A DNA stretch of 64,000 nucleotides from CBDCVD01 sp965224015 (GTDB taxonomy: Bacteria; Pseudomonadota; Alphaproteobacteria; Rhizobiales; CBDCVD01), in NCBI GenBank assembly GCA_965224015.1, contig OZ245032.1, positions 2,790,001-2,854,000 of the forward strand. Direction: 5' to 3'. This document shows positions 40,134 through 50,167 of the stretch, piece by piece; within the stretch, counting starts at the first letter, position 1; each line of letters begins with the position of its first letter. Below the pieces are notes generated by a model. The model worked only from the letters and a program-made list of their open reading frames with translations. It had not been told where the DNA came from and did no database searches. The translations under genes were made by a program, and so were the position numbers.

Positions 40134-43100
40134 ATGTTTTTTGGATTGAAGGTATCGTTGACCGTCTTGGTCATGTTTGGCCTGGCGTTGGCAATTGGGT
40201 TATCCGGGGCACAAGCCTCTTCCAGGCAAGAGAGCCTGCGTCATGTCATCGTGGTTGATGAGGGGAAAACCTTCGCTGCCAACATCCAGACACTCATCAA
40301 GACCAAAGCGAGGAAACTGACCTACCGTTTCAGTGATGACTCTGAGATGACTGACATTCTCAAACTTGAAAGCTCAGGCCGCCTCACTTTAAAGAAACCG
40401 CTTAATTTCGAGGATCTTCAAAACATCGGTCACACCTTCCGTATCACCGTTCTTGTTTTTGATAAAGATCGGGAGGTCGAGCAAGTCCATCTAACCATTC
40501 GCGTGCGTAATTTGGATGATCCGGAAAATGATGCCCCCGCAATCATAAGCCCCAACGAGTTTACCGTAAAAGAGAACACAAAACACGTTGCCCGGGTAAA
40601 GGCGGAAGACCCTGACAAAGGAGACATACTGCGCTTTGCAATTGATGAATATGGTGAGGGCGAACACAATGACCTGTTCGAAATTGATGAGACAACCGGC
40701 GACCTTTCGTTCCGGAAAGCCCCGACATTCAAAGCATCCGAATTCGAGGACGGCAACATTTATTCGGTCAGCGTTTTGGTGAGGGATCGGGAGGAAGATG
40801 CAGATTACCAGACCATTACGGTTTTTGTGGAGGATGTTGACGACACACAGGTCCAAACAATAACACGATTTGAGCCCGCCCTAAGCGCAAGCGATGCCTA
40901 TGTGGGCAAATCCATCAAAATGATCATCACGGTTCGCGCAACCGGCGAGACCGCGCCGACGGGGCATGTCAATGTTTCGGGATTGCCTGCAAAACGCCAG
41001 GACAGTTGTCAAAGCCCCCTGACATTGAACGCGCACAACGGAAATACGAGTAAGGCTGAATGTACTTTCAAACCAACAACAGTGGGAACTTTAACCGCAA
41101 AGGCGGTCTATGTGCCACCACAGGGCAGCCCCTTTCTCGCCAGTTCAACAGATGGCGCCGAAGGAGGTGAGCCGCAATCGCAAGAGGCCCAAACCCTGAC
41201 GGTAAAGCGCGCGCAAACGCAGGCAGAGTTTGTCAACGCCGCCAATCTTCAAGGGCTGGGGCAAGATCACGCTTATACGATTGATAGCGATGACCCTCTC
41301 GAAATCGCGGTCAAAGTCACCAATGCCAGCGCAGGCGGAGAGGCGATACCGCAACATGCGGTCACCGTATCCCTGAACGCTGTGGTGCAGGCCAGCTCAG
41401 ATGGGCCTGTTTCCGGGGCTTTCGCATCCGCGAGCCATGACATCGCGCTCGGGTGCAGGGAAGACGGTGACAACCCTGGCATTTTTCGATGCACCCTTTC
41501 AAAGGGGCGTCTTGTTGCGGGCAAGACCTATCGCTTGTTGGGGAAAGTGGCGCAGACAACAAATTATCTGGGCACCACTACCGTTCAGGCCCTGATGGTT
41601 CGCGTTGAAGAAACCCCGAGCCAAATTGCGAGCCGATCTCCCGATGACGCCTCAGGTGACGACAATGCACAAAACCCTGACGACGCGCGTAGCGATGGAC
41701 AAGGCGAAACCCCGCGACAAAACGACAAGGGCAATCCAACACAACAAAAAGACAAAGATGCCGCTGATGAACCTAAGGGCAGCGATGCGCACACGGGCGA
41801 CAAAGCCGGTGACCCCAATGCCGATAGGACCGCAGGCGTTGGAAATGAACAAGCGCAAGATAACTCGCCCTCGGATGCGAAAGAGACCAAAAACCCGCCA
41901 CAAGACGACGAGGCTGACCCAACACAGCAACCTGACGAAGATGCCGCTGATGAACCTAAGGGCAGCGATGCGCACACGGGCGACAAAGCCGATAACCCCA
42001 ATGCCGATAGGACCGCAGGCGTTGAAAATAAACAAGCGCAAGATAACTCACCCTCAGATGCAGAAGAGGCTAAAACCCCGCCACGGGACGACAAGACCGG
42101 CCCAACACAGCAAACTGACGAAGATGCCGCTGATGAACCTAAGGGCAGCGATGCGCACACGGGCGACAAAGCCGATAACCCCAATGCCGATAGGACCGCA
42201 GGCGTTGGAAATGAACAAGCGCAAGATAACTCGCCCTCGGATGCAAAAGAGACCAAAAACCCGCCACAAGACGACGAGGCTGACCCAACACAGCAACCTG
42301 ACGAAGATGCCGCTGATGGAACCTAAGGGCAGCGATGCGCACACGGGCGACAAAGCCGATAACCCCAATGCCGATAGGACCGCAGGCGTTGAAAATAAAC
42401 AAGCGCAAGATAACTCACCCTCAGATGCAGAAGAGGCTAAAACCCCGCCACGGGACGACAAGACCGGCTCAGCGCAACAGAAAAACGAAGATGCGACCGA
42501 TGAACCTGAAACAGATATGGCGGTGAAGGGGGCGTTCGGTGACCGCAATGCACAAACCCAAAGGGACACGCCGTCAGATAAGAAAATCGGCGACTCCCGA
42601 CAAGACGACCAGACTGACAAACCCGTTCCACGCCGGCCGGTGCGCCTTGTGCTGGCGAGGGGGCTGAATAACACGATCCGGCGAGATCAGCCGCTTGTTG
42701 TTAGCCTTAAGGCCATCATCGGTGAAGCCGGTCGGTCTTTGCCGCAAAGCCTTGGGGGCCAGGTCAATCTGTGGTTTGCCCCTGTGGTTTCCGCTTATCC
42801 GCCGCATCCGGATGCGCACACGTCCTGTACGGGTCCAAAGGCTTTTGGCATCTTTGAATGCCGTTTCTCTCCCGATGAGTTGGGAAAGCTGGTGATCGGC
42901 ATTCCCTATGCCCTTAAGGCTGCATATCTCAACGCTGGAAACGGCGCTTTCAGGGGGCGCCATGAAAGCGATTTGCAGCGCATAACCTGCACCTCTCAAA
43001 CGGCCTGTTCTTCGTCGCTGATAAATCCATCGCCAAAGAAACCAAACCCAATTCCCCTGGTCAAGGTGCATGTGGTGGTGGATTACGACGGGTCAACACC

Positions 43101-44547
43101 GGCGATCGATCATGCGCCGGCTATTGCCGGCGACAAAACCGAGATTACCCTGATCGCCACAGCCACCGGTAAGGAACTACGCAAAACCAACGGCACAATC
43201 ACGTTCAGCAATTTGCCCGAAAGGGTGAAACCCCCGCGCTGCATCGCCGTTAAGCTCGTAGCGAAACCCGCTGATGCCAATACATTCGCCGCAACCTGCA
43301 CATTCAGAACACCTGATCAGCCAATGGATCGCATCGTGCTTGCGCAATTCAATGGTGACCCTGCTACCTACACGCGAAAGGAACCAGGAACGGTGCGCCT
43401 GGTGATCCGAAGCAAAAGGCCCAAGCAGATCGCGCAGCACATTACCGATTACCTCAACACACGCAATATCCTATTGCTGGGCAACGGGCCCAATATGGAT
43501 CGGCGCCTTGCGCGTTTGCACAAGCGCACCCGATATCTTGGCGGCACCGTTCGTGCCCGTCTGGGGGCTGCGTTAGGGGGCACAGGCGCCGCGGCCTTTT
43601 CCATGGACTTGCGGACTCCCCTGCCCGTGGACCTGGAGGTAACAAACGAAGCCCTTGAATTTGCCGTCAGTATGAGCCGAATGGGTCGCATCGGCGATTT
43701 GACCAGCGACGATCCCGGGGAAACGGAACAAGACCAGGTGGCGGGAAACAGGCGCGACACATGGCTGCCGATGCGCTTTGATTTTTGGATTGAGGGCCGT
43801 ATCGGCCGGTACGGTGAAACCGGCGACCACAAGGGAAGGTTTGGTGTCGTCTATGTGGGGACTGACACGCTCCTTACCCCCAACCTGCTCGCCGGGTTTA
43901 TGGTCCAGTACGACTGGATACGTGCTGACCTTAAAGCCAACACACGCATCCAGGGACATGGCTGGATGGCCGGGCCCTATATTGCGGCGTCTGCTTACGG
44001 CCTGGCGCTGGATCTGCAAGCCAGATGGGGACAATCGAGCAACAGGATAACCCCTGTCGGCACTTATACGGACACCTTTGACACGACACGCTGGTTGCTA
44101 TCGGGCAGGCTTTCGGGGGATTTCGCCTATGCCGGCTGGACCTTGCGCCCAGGGGTGTCCGTACAATATATTCGCGAGAAACAGTCGGCTTACCGCGATA
44201 CCCCCGGCAGTCTCATCCCGGCGCAAACCATCTCCCAGGGCGATGTACGCATTGGGCCGCGTATTACCTACGAATTCGCGCTGGACAGGTGGGGAACGGT
44301 GATCCCTTCCGTGAAATTTGAGGCCGTGTATCGGTTTAAAACTGCAAAGGTGCGCGACCCAAACCATACGATTATCTACACCCATCCCCTTGCTCCGCTC
44401 CTGCGCCGGCTTTCAGGAAGAGTTGAAACCGGTATCGAATGGCGCATGAAAAACGGTACCGTGGTTTCGTTGTCTGGTACCTACGATGGAATTGGTGCTG
44501 ACTTGCAAAGTGTCAGCGCCTCTGCGCGTCTTGATATGCTGTTTTAG
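40134..44547 (+). pseudogene. Frameshifted cadherin-like autotransporter adhesin
   Basis: The first frame (40134-42326) encodes a signal peptide (MFFGLKVSLTVLVMFGLALA), a cadherin-like domain near residues 35-240 (DPDKGDILRFAID; FEIDETTGDLSF; repeats ending in VED-DD), Ig-like segments, then 61-residue repeats. One extra G at 42318-42319 (GATGGAACC where other units have GATGAACC) ends it at DAADGT. The other frame carries on, in the same repeat, to a 500-residue C-terminus finishing in a beta-barrel with the terminal Phe (ASARLDMLF). Joined, it is about 1,470 residues: a surface adhesin exported by its own barrel. The frameshift is real in this sequence; it may be a mutation, an assembly error or phase variation. 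Confidence 0.82.
41757..42489 (+). repeat. Tandem 183-bp repeats, arranged A-B-A-B
   Basis: Units start at 41757, 41940, 42123 and 42306 with GATGCCGCTGATG; the first three are exactly 183 bp and the fourth 184 because of the extra G. Units 1 and 3 share VGNEQAQDNSPSDAKETKNP; units 2 and 4 share VENKQAQDNSPSDAEEAKTP. So a 366-bp A-B pair was duplicated after A and B had diverged. The product is acidic, Asp/Gln/Pro-rich and lacks aromatic residues, as in stalk regions. Confidence 0.92.
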
Positions 44548-44606
44548 GGCGTTGCGCAGGCGCTTGACGCCGAGCAGGTAGAGGCTGGCTAATAGATATG
44601 CCCACA

Positions 44607-44644
44607 AGTCAGCGCGTACAAAAAGCCAATGCCGCTGCTATAAT
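44607..44644 (-). repeat. MITE-1 end fragment
   Basis: AGTCAGCGCGTACAAAAAGC then CAATGCCGCTGCTAT, a diverged MITE-1 left end, in the gap between the autotransporter gene and the PilZ gene. Confidence 0.5.
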
Positions 44645-44811
44645 ACCCTGTTGATAAACCTATGGTTTGCTTTTAAGGTTAATAAAACCTTTCCCGTGCA
44701 CAGCGCAGGCCGGTGCTGTATGTTATCCCTACAAGTGACGAGAAACCGTATAGAACGAAGAATATTCACGAAATGCATTTGCCCATTTCTGACGTTTCAA
44801 GGAGTTTGGCC

Positions 44812-45066
44812 ATGAACAACGCAGCCCACAACCGCAATACAACCCGGCGTCGTGTTATCAAGCGGGGCACGATCTATTACAACCAGGGACGCTCCTCCAT
44901 AAACTGCGTTATAAAAAATGTATCGTCTCGCGGTGCCATGATTGAAGTGGCCAAAGACATTATCCCCGGCAGCAATATCGATTTGGTGCTTGACAACACG
45001 GTTCGCTTTCCGGGCAGAGTTGTTTGGAGCGAAGGTAACCGGTATGGTGTTTGCACCGCGGCCTAG
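44812..45066 (+). CDS. PilZ-domain protein
   Basis: 84 residues. The ATG at 44812 has GGAG eight bases upstream; a longer frame from 44713 lacks this. PilZ features: NTTRRRVIKRGTIYYNQGRS (the RxxxR part), NVSSRGAMIEVA (D/NxSxxG) and VRFPGRVVWSEGNRYGVCTA. Such single-domain proteins bind cyclic-di-GMP. An IS1182-like element begins at the stop codon; because the target is CTAG, the TAG is kept and the protein is probably intact. Confidence 0.85.
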   Translation: MNNAAHNRNTTRRRVIKRGTIYYNQGRSSINCVIKNVSSRGAMIEVAKDIIPGSNIDLVLDNTVRFPGRVVWSEGNRYGVCTAA

Positions 45067-46532
45067 CAGTGTGTCGGATTTGGGCTGTGGTTATTTATTA
45101 AATTTGCATACAGGCTTTTTTGCATTTGTGCTACCCATTGGTATGAAAAATTTCCGCAATTATGACCGCTCTCAGCGGTTGCTTTTGCCTCCTGATCTCA
45201 AAGACTGGGTGGCAGATGACGACTTGGCCCATTTTATCGTGGAAGCCGCCGAACGCATAGATATGCGCACCTTTCACGTCAGCCGCACCGGCTCAGGAAA
45301 AGCACAATATCATCCGCGCATGATGTTGGCCCTGTTGGTTTATTGTTACGCCAGTGGTATTTTTTCCTCGCGCAAGATAGAGCAGGCCACGTATCGCAAT
45401 GTTTCTGTCCGCTTTATCGCCGCCAACAGCCATCCGGATCATGACACGATCGCCAAGTTCCGGCGTGACAACGGTCCTGCCTTTGAGACGGCGTTTGCGC
45501 ATATCTTGTTGCTAGCCAAACAGATGGGTCTTTTAAAGGTGGGCACGGTCGCCCTCGACGGCACGCAGATTGATGCGAATGCTTCGAAGATCAAATCGTT
45601 ACGTTATGATCGTATCCAGGTGTTACGGGCCAAGCTTGCAGAGGACATTGCGGCGTTGATGGATAGAGCCGAGGCGGCAGATGAACAGGATACGGATGAT
45701 GGTTTGTCGCTCCCCGACGAGATAGCGCGGCGGCAAACGTTAAAGGCGAAGTTAGACGCGGCAGCCGAACAACTTGAGGCGGCGGCGTGTTTGGATGGGC
45801 AAGATCAAGATCAGGGTCAGGATACGGATGATGGGGGCGATGCACCACGGCCTTCTCCTAAGAAGCAGATCAATCTGAGCGATCCGGACAGTTCTATCAT
45901 GCGCCGGTCGTCGCGCCACGAATACCGTCAGGCTTATAATGCGCAAGCTTTTGTGGATGCGGATGGCAGCCAGTTGGTTTTGGGTACGCAAGTTCTTGCC
46001 ACGACGAATGATCGTCAGGATTTGGCTACCTTTGTTGATGACTTGTGCGCGCGTGTTGGCAAGCCCAAGACGCTTATAGCGGATACGGGTTATGCTGGCG
46101 AGGCTGTTATTGAGGCGCTTGATGTGCGTAAAATTGAACCTTTGATAGCGTTACCGGGTCAATAGGTAGCACGCCCTTATGATTTCCGACCGCCGAAGGT
46201 GCGCAGCAAGCCACCGCCGTGTGTTAGAGAACCGTGGCGCTTAAAGATGCTGGAGACATTTCGAACCCAGGAGGCAAAAGACAAATACAAAAGACGAAAG
46301 AGCAGTGTTGAGCCTGTTTTTGGCATCATCAAATCGGTTCTTGGTTTCAGGCATTTTCATCTTCGCGGTCTTGAGAAGGTTTCACGGGAATGGTGTCTTG
46401 TAGCGCTGGCGTACAACTGCAAACGTGTGAGCAACATGCTGAGCGGCTAAGGCGGTTCAGCAAAGCGCTCGCCAACACACATCCACGACCGATACACGGA
46501 CAAACAACTCCTTTAAACCCGACACACTGCTA
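45063..46532 (+). mobile_element. IS1182-family insertion sequence
   Basis: About 1.47 kb bounded by inverted ends CTAGCAGTGTGTCGGATT (45063-45080) and AACCCGACACACTGCTAG (46515-46532), which differ at one base. The outermost CTAG on each side is likely the duplicated target. The left copy is the PilZ stop; the right copy runs into AGCGTGT, an R4 end, so the target was CTAGAGCGTGT. It carries a single transposase gene with an in-frame stop. Confidence 0.87.
45143..46450 (+). pseudogene. IS1182 transposase with in-frame amber codon
   Basis: The frame from ATG 45143 (MKNFRNYDRSQRLLLPPDLK) to 46450 is continuous apart from one TAG at 46163-46165, after LIALPGQ. The part beyond (VARPYDFRPPK ... 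SVEPVFGIIKSVLGFRHFHL) is the C-terminal end of the DDE domain with the last catalytic Glu region. N-terminal and central parts show YHPRMMLALLVYCYASGIFS and TVALDGTQIDANASK. The enzyme is probably inactive unless the amber codon is suppressed. Confidence 0.87.
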
Positions 46533-46592
46533 GAGCGTGTATCCCGTTGAACATGTATCCTGTTGAATAGATTGCAGGGCTGCAATAAGCTG

Positions 46593-46636
46593 GGACCTTC
46601 TATCTACGACTTGGCCAGGTCGTAGATAGAAGGTCC
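46593..46636. repeat. Perfect 18-bp hairpin
   Basis: GGACCTTCTATCTACGAC (46593-46610) pairs with its complement at 46619-46636 around TTGGCCAG. The sequence resembles a short R5 element (TCTAT-TACGAC; GGCCAGGTCGT-ATAGA). It abuts an R4 copy. Confidence 0.75.
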
Positions 46637-46691
46637 TAGAGCGTGTCAGGTCTTAATAGAATCAATTCTGTTTCTCGATTGGCGAGGCGAT
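46635..46691 (+). repeat. R4 repeat, best-preserved long copy
   Basis: CTAGAGCGTGTCAGGTCTTA, ATAGAATCAATTCTGTTTCT, CGATTGGCGAGGCGATCC. It lies directly before the L,D-transpeptidase fragment and probably replaced its 5' part. Confidence 0.75.
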
Positions 46692-46697
46692 CCACAC

Positions 46698-47042
46698 CCA
46701 TGGGCGCACGGGGAGATCTACCTGATGGTGCACGGAAACTGTGTTTCCATTGGTTGCTATGCCATGACGGACGCTGGCATTGATGATATTTACCAACTGG
46801 TCAAGTCTGCTCTGGACAACGGACAGAAGGCGGTCCCTGTGCATATTTTTCCCTTTCGCATGACCGAGACAGCGCTTGATGATCATCAGGCGGCACAATG
46901 GATGGATTTTTGCAAAAATTTGAAAACCGGTTATGACCGGTTTGAGGACGATCGTGTTCCGCCTAAAGTCTGGGCGTGCGGTAAGGCGTATAGATTCAGT
47001 CATAAAAAGCCACAGCGCTCCTGCCGGCTTGTCAGTTCATGA
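46698..47042 (+). pseudogene. L,D-transpeptidase (YafK-like) C-terminal remnant
   Basis: The frame reads HGEIYLMVHGNCVSIGCYAM, then IPFRMT-like VPVHIFPFRMTETALDDHQA, and LKTGYDRFEDDRVPP. This is the C-terminal half of a YafK-type YkuD-domain protein including the His and Cys of HGNCVSIGC. The N-terminal half is missing: upstream of 46698 is the R4 repeat. With no signal peptide it should be non-functional. The internal start MVHGNCVS is not a true N-terminus. Confidence 0.75.
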
Positions 47043-47178
47043 CCTCAGTTGGAAATTTTTATTTACCGCCCGGCTCAAACATTATATCTCCATAGATTGT
47101 TCACCAGCAGTTAAGCTTGACCATATTATTATCCGCAGTCTTAATCTTTCATACACAGTGGCAAGCCTAGAGGGTGTC

Positions 47179-47295
47179 ATGGTCCAGAAAATCAACCGCC
47201 TGTGCGCCCGCGCGACCTTGAAAGCCTACGCGACGATGGCCCTTCTCATCGTGCTCGCGGCCCTGGCATTAGCCCCGATCGTGCAGGCCATGTAG
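47179..47295 (+). CDS. Possible 38-residue membrane peptide
   Basis: ATG 47179 opens MVQKINRLCARATLKAYATM followed by a hydrophobic segment (ALLIVLAALALAPIVQAM) to the stop. No clear ribosome site beyond a weak GAGGGTG. Rated low; the rest of the 47043-47361 gap shows nothing else. Confidence 0.3.
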   Translation: MVQKINRLCARATLKAYATMALLIVLAALALAPIVQAM

Positions 47296-47361
47296 GTCAG
47301 GCAGCGCGCATGTCTTGCCCGTCCCTGGCAGTTGGAAACGTCTATTAAGATATGGCACGCG

Positions 47362-47502
47362 CCATAGCAAAATGCGTTTGACTGGAATCATGGGGCTTTC
47401 CCGTATTTTTTTCGCATTTTGCTATGGACTTCAGGGCGATCAGCTTTATACGTTTAGTTGCCCCCATAGCAAAACGGGTACAACTAAACGTATGCTGATC
47501 CA
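47362..47502 (+). repeat. MITE-2, copy 3
   Basis: Full copy: CCATAGCAAAATGCGTTTGA ... TTTTTCGCATTTTGCTATGG, then GATCAGCTTTATACGTTTAG ... CTAAACGTATGCTGATC. In this copy the second hairpin is nearly perfect, giving the best view of the ancestral sequence. It lies just before the DUF898 gene. Confidence 0.88.
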
Positions 47503-47529
47503 GGACATGCGGGCCATTTCGGAGACTCT

Positions 47530-48891
47530 ATGTCAGACAGATCTTATTCAGGGCCGACCGAACCAGCAGAATCGGATACCGCCGCTTCAACCTTCACGCG
47601 CTTTTTTGGCACTATAAGAAACGCGGTTTCCCTTGTCGCCAAGGGAAGTTTGTTAATGCTGGTAACTTTTGGGATCTATCGTTTTTGGTATATTACGGAT
47701 TTGCGCCGGTTTTACTGGAACAACACATCCCTGTCCCAGTCGCATTTTGAATACACCGGTCGGGCGACCGAGTTGCTCATCGGGTTTCTCATTGCGCTTG
47801 CGGTTTTTATCCCCCTACAGGTCGCCTATTTTATCGCAACCCTGAACCCGAACATTTTACAACTTTTGATCAGTGTTGTGCTGTATCTGGCGGTCTTTAT
47901 CATTCTTGCTCACTACGCCTCGTTTCGGGCGCGTCGTTACCGCTTGTCGCGTACAATCTGGCAGGGTCTGAGATTTCATCAGACCGGATCACCCTGGAGC
48001 TACGCGTTTCGCGCTTTTGGCTGGTGGTTGGTATCTCTTTTGACCTTGGGGCTTGCCTATCCCTGGATGGCTGCGTCGCTGGCGCGCTTTAAGGCCGTCA
48101 ATACGTGGTACGGCGATCTGCAAGCCACCTATAGCACAACAGCCCGGCCGTTTATAGGTCCGTACTTTTTGTTTTGGTTTCTGCTTGTCGCCCCCATCGT
48201 ACTGATTTGCGTTTACGTTTATCTAAGCGTGGCGTCAGGCACGTTTATTGATATGCAATTGCTCATATCATGGCTTATGGGCGAGTCGTGGCTTACGGGC
48301 GAGGGTGGTGAAATTGATCCCGCCATGAAAGACGAGCTTATCGTCGCCATGTTGATGACCTGCGCCTTCATCTGGCTATTCGCGGGCCCTCTTATGCTTT
48401 TGCCCTATTTGCGTGCCAGGGAATTCAGGATATTTACCACCGGTTACGCCTTTGGTGATGTAAAACTGGTATCATACTTTAAAGCCCGCAGTGAGTATCG
48501 AATTCACGGACTTTACTATCTGGTTTTTATCGGCGTGATCGCTGTTTTTGTGTATGTGTTCTTGCAAATTGTCGATGATGGATTTATGGCACGTCTTCTT
48601 AGCCCGGATCTTGAAAGTGTGCCTGTAGAGATGCCCCAGGAACAAGCCGGTTATAGTCCGTATTTGCGGCCGTCGGACATGATGCTGGGTATTGCCTTTT
48701 ATCTTGTGATGATCATTGTATTGACAGCGTGCAAAGAACTTCTGTTCAAACTGCCCTTGTGGAAGCGCCGCGTCCAGTCACTGCAGGTACACAATCTTGC
48801 AGCCCTGGAGGCCATGCATGCGCAAACCAAAGAAGGTGGTGCCTTTGGTGAAGGACTTGCCGACGCCTTTGATGTGGATTTCGGGTTTTGA
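47530..48891 (+). CDS. DUF898 (YjgN-like) membrane protein
   Basis: 453 residues with about eight membrane segments. The repeated DUF898 unit is visible: LVTFGIYRFWYITDLRRFYW, FEYTGRATELLIGF and the later LTLGLAYPWMAASLARFKAV. Function unknown; members are inner-membrane proteins. It is followed by an M48 peptidase after 64 bases, a recurring pairing in proteobacteria, and then by a DUF1499 gene, all on the plus strand. Confidence 0.88.
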   Translation: MSDRSYSGPTEPAESDTAASTFTRFFGTIRNAVSLVAKGSLLMLVTFGIYRFWYITDLRRFYWNNTSLSQSHFEYTGRATELLIGFLIALAVFIPLQVAYFIATLNPNILQLLISVVLYLAVFIILAHYASFRARRYRLSRTIWQGLRFHQTGSPWSYAFRAFGWWLVSLLTLGLAYPWMAASLARFKAVNTWYGDLQATYSTTARPFIGPYFLFWFLLVAPIVLICVYVYLSVASGTFIDMQLLISWLMGESWLTGEGGEIDPAMKDELIVAMLMTCAFIWLFAGPLMLLPYLRAREFRIFTTGYAFGDVKLVSYFKARSEYRIHGLYYLVFIGVIAVFVYVFLQIVDDGFMARLLSPDLESVPVEMPQEQAGYSPYLRPSDMMLGIAFYLVMIIVLTACKELLFKLPLWKRRVQSLQVHNLAALEAMHAQTKEGGAFGEGLADAFDVDFGF

Positions 48892-48955
48892 CAGATGGAA
48901 ACTTTTGGCGACCTGGCCAGCCCCTTATTAACGACTGACAGTGTGAGAATGGTTT

Positions 48956-50071
48956 ATGTTAGCTCCCCATACGGGTGCGACCTTTTTTGACGGCAAGGTC
49001 GCTGCGGCGCGCACGGTAGTCGCGCGGCTTTCAGTCAAAAATCTGTTGATCGAGGATGCCCAGGGCCAGGTCATTGAAACCGTGCCATTGGAGAGCCTCT
49101 ATCAGGTTCCCAATACTGGAAATACAATGCGTTTGGGCTCAGGCGCTATGAACCCCTTGGCGCGTCTGGATATTGTCGATGTTGACTTTCAGCGCGCCCT
49201 TCGCAGCACCTGTCCGGAACTTGATCGCATGCCCCGAGCCGCGGCGCGCCAGCGCTGGCGGGTGGGCGCGTGGGCGGTCGGCGCGGTCATCGGCGTGTTG
49301 TTGGTTGCCGTTTACGGACTGCCCTTACTCGCGGATCGCCTGACGCCTTTGGTCCCCTTAAGTATCGAAAAGCAAATTGGCGAGGCGGTTGAAGGGCAAC
49401 TCAAGAGCTTCGGTCTGTTCGGTATCACCGACAATCCATCCTGCTACGTGGGACGGGCGGAGACTGCTGCGGGCCAAGCGCTCGACAAACTCGTGCAACG
49501 CCTTGTCAGCAAGGCCAGTGCCATGCCCTTTACCCCAAAAGTTGATGTATGGCGTGCCTCGCAAATCAACGCCATTGCCTTGCCTGGAGGCAAGATTATT
49601 ATTTTTTCTCCGCTTCTGGATTTTGTCGATGGGCCAGATCAAATTGCCGGTATTGTGGCCCATGAACTCGGCCACGTCAGGGAGCGCCACGGTTTGGCTT
49701 CCGTGATCCACGCGTCAGGCCTGGGATTTATTGCGGGCATCATCTTTGGTGACGTCAGTGGTGGGATTCCAGCAGTGGTGATCGAAATATTGCTGAGTTC
49801 CGGTTATTCCCGGCATCACGAGACGGACGCAGACAGCTACGCGGTTGCGCTGATGAGGGAAGCGGGTCTCAATGGGACGGCTCTGGCCAGGCTTTTTGAC
49901 AAGTTGATAGACATGGAAGCACAGATCCCGCACGCCCTTCAATATGCGCTTTCTCATCCTTTGTCAAAACAGCGTGCGCGTGCTATTCGTAACCAAGCGG
50001 GCGCCAGCGCGGTGACGACACCTGTTCTGAATGACGAGGAATGGCAAGCCCTGAAGCGTATTTGTGAGTAA
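48956..50071 (+). CDS. M48-family membrane-linked zinc metallopeptidase
   Basis: 371 residues. An N-terminal beta-rich region (residues 1-85) is followed by a membrane segment (WAVGAVIGVLLVAVYGLPLL) and the M48 domain: zinc motif HELGH in VAHELGHVRERHGLAS, downstream zinc Glu in HHETDADSYAVALMREAGL. It probably cleaves periplasmic or membrane proteins and may depend on the DUF898 protein before it. Confidence 0.9.
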   Translation: MLAPHTGATFFDGKVAAARTVVARLSVKNLLIEDAQGQVIETVPLESLYQVPNTGNTMRLGSGAMNPLARLDIVDVDFQRALRSTCPELDRMPRAAARQRWRVGAWAVGAVIGVLLVAVYGLPLLADRLTPLVPLSIEKQIGEAVEGQLKSFGLFGITDNPSCYVGRAETAAGQALDKLVQRLVSKASAMPFTPKVDVWRASQINAIALPGGKIIIFSPLLDFVDGPDQIAGIVAHELGHVRERHGLASVIHASGLGFIAGIIFGDVSGGIPAVVIEILLSSGYSRHHETDADSYAVALMREAGLNGTALARLFDKLIDMEAQIPHALQYALSHPLSKQRARAIRNQAGASAVTTPVLNDEEWQALKRICE

Positions 50072-50167
50072 CGAAGCTGGGAACGTCTATTTACGACCTG
50101 CAGCGTGCCATGTCCCAATAGAGATGCCCGGCTTATCGCCAACCTGTTGAGGTCATCAATTCATTCC

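Noticed and set aside
41585..42256. Antisense 223-residue Cys/Ser-rich repeat protein
   Set aside because: Antisense translation of the 183-bp repeats; repetition of the DNA alone explains its regular look.
41605..42317. Lysine/arginine-rich protein read from the third frame of the autotransporter repeats
   Set aside because: It is the out-of-frame reading of the acidic repeats; only the part after 42318 belongs to a real protein.
42310..42325. Programmed ribosomal frameshift in the autotransporter
   Set aside because: The site GATGGAACC has no slippery heptamer and the three sister units lack the extra G, so a simple insertion is more likely.
41757..42489. CRISPR-like repeat array
   Set aside because: Units are 183 bp, contiguous, coding and have no spacers; no cas genes are nearby. 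No CRISPR array was seen anywhere in the window.
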